DNA of 64,000 bases, from the NCBI GenBank assembly GCA_947044405.1, contig CAMRHE010000168.1, positions 2,673,001-2,737,000 of the forward strand, written 5' to 3'. Shown here one piece after another: positions 53,870 to 63,599 of the stretch. This stretch comes from Leptodactylus fallax. Its lineage: Eukaryota > Chordata > Amphibia > Anura > Leptodactylidae. How positions within the stretch are numbered: the stretch's first letter is position 1; every line of letters starts with the position of its first letter. The notes beneath the pieces are model-generated. The model searched no databases. It saw only the letters and a list, made by a program, of their open reading frames with translations, and was not told where the DNA came from. The translations under genes and the position numbers were made by a program.

Positions 53870-54310
53870 TTTTTTTTTTTACTGTAGTACATTTTAATAC
53901 TACAGCTTTTATTTTTTGCACACAAATCATTTCTTTGTGTATCCTGAGCCCACCAGTGCCTGTGTTTTTAGGTGCAGGCTTTCTTTTTTGAAGTGCTTAG
54001 GAGCAGCTTGCTATATAGTATGTATCCATAGACGTCTGTCTCTCTCCCTCTATATATAAATTAAAGGTTGTTTTAGTACAGGGTTTTTTTTTTAGTTTTT
54101 TTTTACCACAGTACAATTTTATACTACAGTTCTTTTGCACGCAAGTTGTCTCCTTGTGGGTTCCCTGAATAGTGATCAGAATCTGTGCTCAATTTTTGGT
54201 GCAGGGTTTTATAGATGTGTAAAGAAAAAAAAATCTAATCATGTTAGCAGTAGTTAGCTATATATACACAGAAGTCTCTCTCTATAGATATACAGTATCT
54301 ACATATATAC
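53870..54310. repeat. Diverged tandem duplication of about 225 bp
   Basis: The words tactgtagtacattttaatactacag (53,880 on) and taccacagtacaattttatactacag (54,106 on), each followed by a gcacac/gcacgc...ctttgtg/ccttgtg block, are two diverged copies. The text tctgtgctcaatttt.ggtgcagg also occurs twice (53,836 and 54,183). Confidence 0.55.
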
Positions 54311-54329
54311 AGTAACTACCTTTAATATA

Positions 54330-55977
54330 CAGTCATATGAAAAAGTTTGGGCACCCCTATTAATCTTAATCATTTTTAGTTCTAAATATTTGGGTGTTTG
54401 CAACAGCCATTTCAATTTGATATATCTAATAACTGATGGACACAGTAATATTTCAGGATTGAAACGAGGTTTATTGTACTAATAGAAAATGTGCAATATG
54501 CATTAAACCAAAATTTGACCGGTGCAAATATTTGGGTAGCCTTATCATTTTATTGATTTGAATACTCCTAACTACTTTTTACTGACTTACTGAAGCACAA
54601 AATTGGTTTTGTAACCTCACTGAGCTTTGAACTTCATAGCCAGGTGTATCCAATCATGAGAAAAGGTATTTAAGATGGCCAATTGCAAGTTGTTCTCCTA
54701 TTTGAATCTCCTCTGAAGAGTGGCATCATGGGCTCCTCAAAACAACTCTCAAATGATCTGAAAACAAAGATTGTTCAACATAGTTGTTCAAGGGAAGGAT
54801 ACAAAAAGTTGTCTCAGAGATTTAACCTGTCAGTTTCCACTGTGAGGAACATAGTAAGGAAATGGAAGACCACAGGGACAGTTCTTGTTAAGCCCAGAAG
54901 TGGCAGGCCAAGAAAAATATCAGAAAGGCAGAGAAGAAGAATGGAGAGAACAGTCAAGGACAATCCACAGACCACCTCCAAAGAGCTGCAGCATCATCTT
55001 GCTGCAGATGGTGTCACTGTGCATCGGTCAACAATACAGCACACTTTGCACAAGGAGAAGCTGTATGGGAGAGTGATGCGAAAGAAGCCGTTTCTGAAAG
55101 CACGCCACAAACAAAGTCGCCTGAGGTATGCAAAAGCACATTTGGACAAGCCAGCTTCATTTTGGAAGAAGGTCCTGTGGACTGATGAAACAAAGATTGA
55201 GTTGTTTGGTCATACAAAAAGGCGTTATGCATGGCGTCAAAAAAACACAGCATTCCAAGAAAAACACTTGCTACCCACTGTAAAATTTGGTGGAGGTTCC
55301 ATCATGCTTTGGGGCTGTGTGGCCAATGCCGGCACCGGAAATCTTGTTAAAGTTGAGGGTCGCATGGATTCAACTCAGTATCAGCAGATTCTTGAGAATA
55401 ATGTACAAGAATCAGTGACGAATTTGAAGTTACGCCGGGGATGGATATTTCAGCAAGACAATGATCCAAAACACAGCTCCAAATCTACTCAGGCATTCAT
55501 GCAGAGGAACAATTACAATGTTCTGGAATGGCCATCCCAGTCCCCAGACCTGAATATCATTGAACATCTGTGGGATAATTTGAAGCGGGCTGTCTATGCT
55601 CGGCGACCATCAAACTTAACTGAACTGGAATTGTTTTGTAAAGAGGAATGGTCAAAAATACCTTCATCCAGGATCCAGGAACTGATTAAAAGCTACAGGA
55701 AGCGACTAGAGGCTGTTATTTTTGCAAAAGGAGGATCTACTAAATATTAATGTCACGTTTCTGTTGAGGTGCCCATACTTTTGCACCGGTCAAATTTTGG
55801 TATAATGCATATTGCACATTTTCTGTTAGTACAATAAACCTCATTTCAATCCTGAAATATTACTGTGTCCATCAGTTATTAGATATATCAAATTGAAATG
55901 GCTGTTGCAAACACCCAAATATTTAGAACTAAAAATGATTAAGATTAATAGGGGTGCCCAAACTTTTTCATATGACT

Positions 55978-55978
<1 letters not shown>
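54330..55978 (+). mobile_element. Tc1/mariner element, family F, potentially autonomous
   Basis: 1649 bp with inverted repeats of about 200 bp starting CAGTCATATGAAAAAGTTTG. Left TA at 54328-54329; the right duplication reads TT. The two inverted repeats are nearly identical where compared and the transposase is uninterrupted, so this is the best-preserved DNA transposon here. Confidence 0.95.
54728..55750 (+). CDS. Tc1 transposase, intact (340 aa)
   Basis: DDE transposase that binds its element's TIRs and moves it into TA sites. I start at ATG 54728 (MGSSKQLSNDLK), giving the family's normal 340 residues; an upstream in-frame ATG at 54683 adds 15 unlikely residues. Domains: first helix-turn-helix at about 8-46 (FNLSVSTVRNIVRKWK), AT-hook-like GRPRK at 59-63, second helix-turn-helix to about 115, basic KKPFLKARHKQSRLRY, then the catalytic core with D153 (LWTDETKIELFG), D244 (FQQDNDPKHS) and E279 (SPDLNIIEHLW). 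D244 and E279 are separated by 34 residues, the expected DD34E. The C-terminus ends KGGSTKY. No stop or frameshift is present. Confidence 0.96.
   Translation: MGSSKQLSNDLKTKIVQHSCSREGYKKLSQRFNLSVSTVRNIVRKWKTTGTVLVKPRSGRPRKISERQRRRMERTVKDNPQTTSKELQHHLAADGVTVHRSTIQHTLHKEKLYGRVMRKKPFLKARHKQSRLRYAKAHLDKPASFWKKVLWTDETKIELFGHTKRRYAWRQKNTAFQEKHLLPTVKFGGGSIMLWGCVANAGTGNLVKVEGRMDSTQYQQILENNVQESVTNLKLRRGWIFQQDNDPKHSSKSTQAFMQRNNYNVLEWPSQSPDLNIIEHLWDNLKRAVYARRPSNLTELELFCKEEWSKIPSSRIQELIKSYRKRLEAVIFAKGGSTKY

Positions 55979-56024
<46 letters not shown>
55979..56024. repeat. (TA)n microsatellite
   Basis: Pure TA run between the Tc1 right end and the Helitron 3' end. Confidence 0.95.
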
Positions 56025-56027
<3 letters not shown>

Positions 56028-56713
56028 TAGCAGAAGGACCCGGCTTCGCACGGGTACATTTCATTTTTTGTTTGTGTAGTGGCCCCATAAGAATTGGACA
56101 GTTTTGCACTTGACATCCAGTATGGCAGTCCAGTATGGGTATAGTCTAGTTATGGCTGTGTTGCTATGGAAACCTGGTAAATGAAATGTGAACTTATATT
56201 GGCTGATGCACGTCATATGACTGAATATTTAAGGACCTGCGAACTGCTATTGACTCATACAGGTCATAAATAGCTTGGTTGCTATGGAAACCTGGTGTAA
56301 AGCTGTGTGTATGTCAAGACTGAAGAACTTGCAATTTTCCATTGGTCCATAAGTGTCATGTGACCATGTATATCTCAGTTTGGATATCAGTGAAAAACCT
56401 GCGATCGGTTGTTATGGAAAACCTGGAGTAAAGTTGTTTGTATGTGACCTTGTGTAACAGTGTCATCCACAGCGCCCTGCCCCTTTAAAGCTGACCTACA
56501 GCAGTGAATAAAAATTTCTGGGTTTTTATGGAAACATGGAGTGCATCTGTATGCATGTGGCTGACAATGCCTTGTCAGATTGGAGACGGGCTTGGGTCTG
56601 CTGAGAATTTTCATTAGCTCGAGCAGCAGCCATGTGTTTTGCTGCAGGAGGCATGAGTAGTTTAAAAATGTTTCAATTTATAAGAATGCTGAAATCCAGT
56701 ATGGCAGTCCAGT

Positions 56714-57479
56714 CAGTGGCATAAATACCGGGGTAGCAGTGGTAGCGGCGGCCACAGGGCCTGGGACATTAGGGGTCCCGGCAGGCCCCTGTTTTTTTTT
56801 TTTTTTTTTTAATAGGCTGTTACCTGCTGGTGTAACACCAGCAGGTAATGGGTCCTATTTACTTACCGATCCCCTCTCCTGTTCACGGCCGCCTGCGCTT
56901 CACCTTCTGCGGAGGCAACTGTGAGCAGGAGCGGGGATCGGTAAGTAAGGCCTGCGGGCCGTGAACCCCACAAACACTGCTATCATTATACTCTGGGATC
57001 TTTTCAGACGCCAAAGTATAATGATTGGAGGCCCCCGAGGAGTTGAGGGAACATAAAAAACACTATTACTTACCTCTCCTGCACTCCAGCAGTCTTCGGG
57101 CCTCCTTGGTGACGTCCCAGACATCGGTGGGCCAGTCCATTGTCATTATGCGTCGCGATGCATGCCTGGCTCACATGACATTTGGTCCAACATTGAAGAG
57201 GTAGCGGGAAGTGCACATAATACTGTATGAAGGGGCCACTATGGGGCATAATACTGTGTGCACCGGCCACTATGGGGCAGAATACTGTGTGCAAGGGCCA
57301 CTATGATGCAGAAAACTGTGTGCAGGGGCCACTATGGGGCATAATAGTGTGTGCAGGGGCTACTATGGGGCATAATAGTGTGTGCATGAATGTGATTTGT
57401 GTGGGAAGGGGGCGGTTGCCGGGGGGGACCCATGTCAAATGTTTGCCTTGGGGCCCAGCCATTCCTAGTTACACCACTG
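56714..57479. mobile_element. hAT element inside Helitron A
   Basis: Ends are CAGTGGCATAAATACCG and ...CTAGTTACACCACTG. There is a perfect 8-bp duplication AGTCCAGT at 56706-56713 and 57480-57487. It contains the recurrent hairpin (copy h, about 56985-57023) and short units of ggggccactatggggcataa. Confidence 0.93.
56985..57023. repeat. Recurrent hairpin, copy h
   Basis: ATTATACTCTGGGATCT pairs with AGACGCCAAAGTATAAT with a few mismatches; the most degraded full copy. Confidence 0.75.
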
Positions 57480-58700
57480 AGTCCAGTATAAGTACAGTCT
57501 ATTTATGGCTGTATTGTTGTGGAAACCTGGTAAATTAAATGTGAACTTATATTGGCTGATACATGTCATATGACTGAATATTTAAGGACCTGCGAACTGC
57601 TATTGACTAATACAGGTCATAAATAGCTTGGTTGCTATGGAAACCTGTGTGCCTGAGGAGACTAAGTGCCTGCGAGCTTCTATTGGCTGATAAGGGACAT
57701 GTGACCGTGTGTATGGCAGTTGGAATATGAGTGAAAGACTTGCAGGCTTGTATTAGCTAATGCTGTTCATTTTTTGGGAATACTCTATCTCAGGAATGGT
57801 ACATCCTTTAGAGCTGAGACCCAGTCTAAAATATTCCGGGACACCTGAAGTACATGTGTGCCACATTTGGTGAGGATCGGTTCAGTCGTTTGGTCGCTCA
57901 TAAAGAACAGACAGACAGACAGAAACTCATTTTTATATACATAAGATACTAGAGGAAGGACCCGGCTTCGCACTGGTATATTTCATTTTTTGTTTGTGTA
58001 GTGACCCCATAAGAATTGGCCAGTTTTGCACTTGACATCCAGTATGGCAGTCCAGTATAGGTATAGTCTATTTATGGCTGTGTTGCTATGGAAACCTGGT
58101 AAATGAAATGTGAACTTACATTGGCTAATACACGTCATATGACTGAATATTTAAGGACCTGCGAACTGCTATTGACTCATACAGGACATAAATAGATTGG
58201 TTGCTATGGAAACCTGGTGTAAAGCTGTGTGTATGTCAAGACTGAACCTGCGATTTTCCATTGGTCCATAAGTGTCGTGATCATGTGCATCTCAGTTTGA
58301 ATATCAGTGAAAAACCTGCGATCGGTTGTTATGGAAAACCTGGAGTAAAGCTGTGTGTATGTGACCTTGTGTAACAGTGTCATCCACAGCGCCCTGCCCC
58401 TTTAAAGCTGACCTACAGCAGTGAAGAAAAATGGCTGGGTTGTTATTGAAACCTGGAGTGCAGCTGTGTGCATGTGGCTGACAATGCTTTGTCAGATTGG
58501 AGACAGGCTTGGGTCTGCTGGGGAGTTTCAGCAGCTCGCTGTTGTCTGTAACATACCTTATCAGATTGGAGACAGGCTTGGGTCTGCTGAGAGTTTTCAT
58601 TAGCTCGAGCAGCAGCCATGCGTTTTGCTGCAGGGGACATGAGTAGTTTAAAAAACGTTTCAATTTATAAGAATGCTGAAATCCAGTGTGGCAGTCCAGT

Positions 58701-59316
58701 CAGTGGCGTAAATACCGGTTTAGCAGTGGTAGCAGCTGCCACAGAGCCCGGGACATTAGGGGACCCGGCGGGCCTCTGATTTTTTTTTTTTTTTTAACAC
58801 CAGCAGGTAATGGGCCCTATTTACTTACCGATCCCCACTCCTGCTCACGGCCGCCTGCACTTCACCTTCTGCAGAGGCGGCTGTGAGCAGGAGCGGGGAT
58901 TGGTAAGTAAGGCCTGTGGGCCGTGAACCCCACAAACACTGCTATCATTATACTCTGGGGTTTTTTCAGCAGCCTTCGGGCCTCCTTGGTGGCGTCCCAG
59001 ATGTTGTTGGGCCAGTCCAACGTCATTATGCGTTGCGATACATGCCTGGCTCACGTGACATCTGGTCCAACACTGAAGAAGTAGCGGGAAGTGCGCACTA
59101 TATGAAGGAGCCACTATGATACTGTGTGCAGGGGCCACTATGGGGCAGAATACTGTGTGCAAGGGCCACTATGGGGTCTAATAGTGTATGCAGGGGCCAC
59201 TATGGGGCATAATAGTGTGTGCAGAAATGCAGTTCGTGCGTGGGGGGGTTGCCGGGGGGGGAGGTCCCATGTCAAATGTTCACCTTGGGGCCCTGCCATT
59301 GCTAGTTACGCCACTG
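58701..59316. mobile_element. hAT element inside Helitron B
   Basis: Same termini and same AGTCCAGT duplication (58693-58700 and 59317-59324) as in Helitron A. It is shorter by about 150 bp because of a deletion that removed half the hairpin near 58,960. Confidence 0.93.
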
Positions 59317-59689
59317 AGTCCAGTATAGGTACAGTCTATTTATGGCTGTGTTGTTATGGAAACCTGGTAAATTAAATGTGAACTTATATTGGCTGATAGA
59401 CGTGATATGACTGAATATTTAAGGTCCTGTGAACTGCTATTCACTAATACAGGTCATACATAGCTTGGTTGCTATGGAAACCTGTGTGTCTGAGGAGAGT
59501 AAGCGCCTACGAGCTGTTATTGGCTGATAAGGGACATGTGACCGTGTGTATGGCAGTTGGAATATGAGTGAAAGACTTTCAGGCTTGTATAGACTAATGC
59601 TGGTCATTTTTTGGGAATACTGTACCTCAGGAATGGTACATTCAAGAGAGCTGAGACCCAGTCTATAATATTCCCGGACACCTGATGTA

Positions 59690-61282
59690 CAGTGGGGAAA
59701 AAAAAGTATTTAGTCAGCCACCAATTGTGCAAGTTCTCCCACTTAAAAAGATGAGAGAGGCCTGTAATTGACATCATAGGTAGACCTCAACTATGAGAAA
59801 ACATATCTAGAAAATCACATTGTCTGATTTTTTAAGAATTTATTTGCAAATTATGGTGGAAAATAAGTATTTGGTCACCTACAAACAAGCAAGATTTCTG
59901 GCTCTCACAGACCTGTAACTTCTTCTTTAAGAGGCTCCTCTGTCCTCCACTCATTACCTGTAGTAATGGCTCCTGTTTGACATTGTTATCAGTATAAAAG
60001 ACACCTGTCCACAACCTTAAACAGTCACACTCCAAACTCCACTATGGTGAAGACCAAAGAGCTGTGGAAGGACACCAGAAACAAAATTCTAGACCTGCAC
60101 CAGGCTGGGAAGACTGAATCTGCAATAGGCAAGCAGTTTGGTGTGAAGAAATCAACTGTGGGAGCAATAATTAGAAAATGGAAGACATACAAGACCACTG
60201 ATAATCTCCCTCCATCAGGGGCTCCACGCAAGATCTCACCCCGTGGGGTCAAAATGATCACAAGAACGGTGAGCAAAAATCCCAGAACCACATGGGGGGA
60301 TCTAGTGAATGACCTGCAGAAAGCTGGGACTAACCTAACAAAGACTACCGTCAGTAACACACTACGCCGCCAGGGATTTCAGATCCTGCAGTGCCAGATG
60401 TGTCCCCCTGCTTAAGCCAGTACATATCCGGGCCCGTCTGAAGTTTGCTAGAGAGCATTTGGATGTTCCAGAAGAGTATTGGGAGAATGTCATATGGTCA
60501 GATGAAACCAAACTAGAACTGTTTGGTAGAAACACAACTCGTCATGTTTGGATAAGAGTGAATGCTGAGTTGCATCCAAAGAACACCATACCTACTGTGA
60601 AGCATGGGGGTGGCAACATCATGCTTTGGGGCTGTTTCTCTGCAAAGGGACCAGGACGACTGATCCGTGTACATGAAAGAATGAATGGGGCAATGTATCA
60701 TGAGATTTTGAGTGCAAACCTCCTTCCATCAGCAAGGACATTGAAGATGAAACGTGGCTGGGTCTTTCAGCATGACAATGATCCCAAGCACTCTGCCAGG
60801 GCAACGAAGGAGTGGCTTTGTAAGAAGCATTTCAAGGTCCTGGAGTGGCCTAGCCAGTCTCCAGATCTCAACCCCATAGAAAACCTTTGGAGGGAGTTGA
60901 AAGTCTGTGTTGCCCAGCGACGGCCCCAAAACATCACTGCTCTAGAGGAGATCTGCATGGAGGAATGGGCCAACATACCAGAAACAGTGTGTGCCAACCT
61001 TGTGAAGACTTACAGAAAACGTTTGACCTCTGTCATTACCAACAAAGGATATATGACAAAGTATCGAGATGAACTTTTGTTATTGACCAAATATTTATTT
61101 TCCACCATAATTTGCAAATAAATTCTTTAAAAATCAGACAATGTGATTTTCTAGATATGTCTTCTCTATTTCTCTCTCATAGTTGAGGTCTACCTATGAT
61201 GTCAATTACAGGCCTCTCTCATCTTTTTAAGTGGGAGAACTTGCACAATTGGTGGCTGACTAAATACTTTTTTTCCCCACTG
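59690..61282 (+). mobile_element. Tc1/mariner element, family E, near full length
   Basis: 1593 bp flanked by TA at 59688-59689 and 61283-61284. Ends are CAGTGGGGAAAAAAAAGTAT and complement, with inverted repeats over 180 bp. The uninterrupted target is visible in Helitron A at about 57,850. It could be the parent type of the deletion derivative at 48570-49263. Confidence 0.95.
60044..61121 (+). pseudogene. Tc1 transposase, one frameshift (family E)
   Basis: Starts at ATG 60044 ([16 protein letters not shown]). The helix-turn-helix domain is intact ([19 protein letters not shown]). A single frame change near 60,375-60,395 moves the reading +1; the remaining protein is open to 61121, longer than usual at the C-terminus. 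The catalytic residues are present: [22 protein letters not shown] and [11 protein letters not shown]. Apart from that one indel I see no disabling change. Confidence 0.92.
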
Positions 61283-61379
61283 TACATGTGTGCCAAATTT
61301 GGTGAGGATCGGTCCAGTCGTTTGGTTGCGCATAAAGAACAGACAGACAGACAGACAGGAACTCATTTTTATATATATA

Positions 61380-61384
<5 letters not shown>

Positions 61385-61427
<43 letters not shown>
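61385..61427. repeat. (TA)n microsatellite
   Basis: Pure TA run next to the Helitron B 5' end. Confidence 0.93.
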
Positions 61428-61429
<2 letters not shown>

Positions 61430-62200
61430 CAGGTAGTTTTTACTTTTTTACTTCAGGTTTTTCTTATAAATAAATATATTTATTTTATATATTTTTCTTT
61501 TTTCTATTCTTCTTTCTCTTTTCCTCTTTCTTCTATACCCTACACGTGTAAAAGCACTACATACACATCCCTGTCTATAACGTTTACACATACTTTACAC
61601 ATGTTGGATCACACATACTTACACCCCCTTATAAAATAAAAATGGCCCATTTATCCAGAAGAGTGTATTCAGCTGAGGAGGCATATGCCTTCCTGGTGTT
61701 GTCAGGAATTTCAGTTTAGCTGCTGTTGCTTTAAGGTTACAGTGCCAACATGTGAAGCTTCTGCAGTCTTCAGGCCTCTCCTATGCTGATCCAATTAGCA
61801 GCTGAGGATTGATATTTAAACCCTTTTCTTCCTCAGCCAGGTGCCTGCTATTTCGTTGTACCTAGTGTGGCTTCCATATCCTGATCGTTTGTGCTGGACT
61901 GCTCTATATTGACCTTTGGCTTGTTACTAGAAATCTGTTTGTCTACTAATTTTGCCTGTGACGTTACCCCTCGGACTGACCTTTGCCTTGTTACTGGAAA
62001 TCTGCTTGTCTCCTGATCTGATGATCTTAGATCTGATGTTACCTCTTGGACTGACTTTGGCTTTGATATTCACTCTCCTGATTCACCTCCCTGATTTTGA
62101 TTTGCCTTGTGTATTTAGTGGATTCTGGTTTAACTTTAGATTGTGGAGCATTTATTTCTTATACCAGTTTCTATGCTGATAACTTGGGCCCCAAATTCAG
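61428..62200. other. Repeat-derived sequence, possible piggyBac N-terminus
   Basis: At 61,642-61,690 the plus strand reads MAHLSRRVYSAEEAYAF, like the start of vertebrate piggyBac transposases, then departs from that pattern. From about 61,700 the text tgtcaggaatttcag... and later ctggactgctctatattgacc resembles LTR-type sequence. Boundaries unknown. Confidence 0.3.
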
Positions 62201-62610
62201 CATAAGTCCATCTAGCATTGTGGCTGGCGCTGGTGAAGGTGTTTGGGTGCTTGGTATCTGTCTCTCAGTCCCAGTGTGGGACTGGGATGTCTAGGGCCCA
62301 CCAGTGGAATTGTTTCTAGGGGCCCACCATCAGGACCCCTGCAGATCAGCGGTACCGAGACAGGGTGGCTAAAGATAATAACATGTCGGGAGCCATGCTG
62401 CTCACCCGCCATATGATGTGCACCACTGCACTACCTAAACCTACTGCTACACCTTGTATGGCAAGTGAACAGCGTGGCTCGTGGAATTGTTACCTTTACC
62501 TGTAGCCGCACTGTCCTGGAAAAGCTGATCTGCAGAGGTTCTGGCTGTTGTATCATTGCAGATATAATATTGATGGCCTATACTAAGGACAGGCCATCAA
62601 TATTAGAAAG
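62201..62610. other. No gene recognised
   Basis: Contains words such as ggacaggccatcaatattag, often part of foldback MITEs, but no clear ends. Confidence 0.35.
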
Positions 62611-62617
62611 ATGGATA

Positions 62618-62996
62618 AATCCTTTAAAGAGATTGTCCAGGAATTGGAGCAACCCATGTGGCTGGCAGGAGGTGTAAAGTAAAAAATAAACAAATTAAAA
62701 AGCATACTCGCCTGTCCCCAACACTCCATTGTCCGCTGCCAGTGTCCACTCAGTCTCATGTCAGCGCCTCCTTGCTGGGAGTCCTGCACCTCATGTGACT
62801 GCTAAGACCAATTAGGTACAAGATTTCCAGAAATGAGGGGCCACCATGAGACCGAACAGACACAGGCAGGGGACAACGGGGTGCTGGGGACAGGTGAGTA
62901 TGCTTTTTTTTTTTTTTTAATTTTCTTATTTTTACACCTGCCTGGCGGCTGCCACTGTGGCCACTACAGTTTATGGACAACCACTTTTAAGAGGTT
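62618..62996. mobile_element. Foldback MITE
   Basis: Ends are tttaaagagattgtccagg and ...tggacaaccacttttaa. The interior is an imperfect palindrome: actcgcctgtccccaacactcc against ggtgctggggacaggtgagta. Related to 8165-8475 and 63600-64000. Confidence 0.65.
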
Positions 62997-63164
62997 GTCT
63001 CGGCCAAATTTTTCTATGGTCACTTCACTGGTCCCCCCATACAGTGGCCTCTTCACTGGTTCCACATACTGTATGGGGAACAGTGATGGGGTCATTATAT
63101 TGTGTGGGAGCAGTGATGGTGGCTAACATCCTGTGGGGGGGACATTAAACTGTGTGATGCATAT

Positions 63165-63590
63165 TAAAGGAATTGTCCAGGGTTAATCTTTTTTATGGCC
63201 TAAGCTTAGGATAGGCCATAAATACCTGATCAGTAGAGGGCTGACACATGGCCCCATCAGCTGTTCGGAGCCACTTCTGGCGCCCATTCTTTACACAACA
63301 CAGGGCCGGAAGCAGAAAGCTCCATCCACTGTATAGTCACCCGGCACCTTCACTGCAGTTCAGCTCCCACTGACTTCAATAAGTGCTGAGATGCAGTGAA
63401 GGTGCCCGCTAATACACAGTGGACAGAGCTTTTTTGCTTCTGGCCCCGTATTGTGTACAGGACGGGCACCAGAAGTGGCTCCATACAGCTGTTTGGTCCG
63501 GGGTCAGCCACGTACAGATCAGGTATCGATGGCCTATCCTGAGGATAAACCATAACAAATTATGCCTTGGCAACCCCTTTAATTTTTTTC
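63165..63590. mobile_element. Foldback MITE
   Basis: Imperfect palindrome: ttaggataggccata against atggcctatcctgagg, cctgatcagtag against gtacagatcagg, gccacttctggcgccc against gggcaccagaagtggc. Ends are near aaaggaattgtccaggg and ggcaacccctttaa. Confidence 0.65.
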
Positions 63591-63599
63591 TTTTTTATA

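Larger units (their letters stand above)
56027..57946 (-). mobile_element. Non-autonomous Helitron, copy A
   Basis: On the minus strand it starts TC at 57946 (TCTTATGTATATAAAAATGA, then CTGTCTGTCTG). It ends with the hairpin CCCGTGCGAAGCCGGG and CTAG at 56030-56027, followed by T. These are Helitron termini inserted between A and T. No Rep/helicase is encoded. It contains a hAT passenger at 56714-57479. Confidence 0.87.
57949..61384 (-). mobile_element. Non-autonomous Helitron, copy B
   Basis: Head-to-tail with copy A, separated by two bases. Minus-strand start is near 61384 (TCTCTTATATATATAAAAATG, then CTGTCTGTCTG). The 3' hairpin and CTAG are at 57952-57949. It contains the same hAT at the same site (58701-59316) and a Tc1 element (59690-61282) absent from copy A. 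A 60-bp segment (cagattggagacaggcttgg) is duplicated near 58,495-58,590. Confidence 0.86.
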
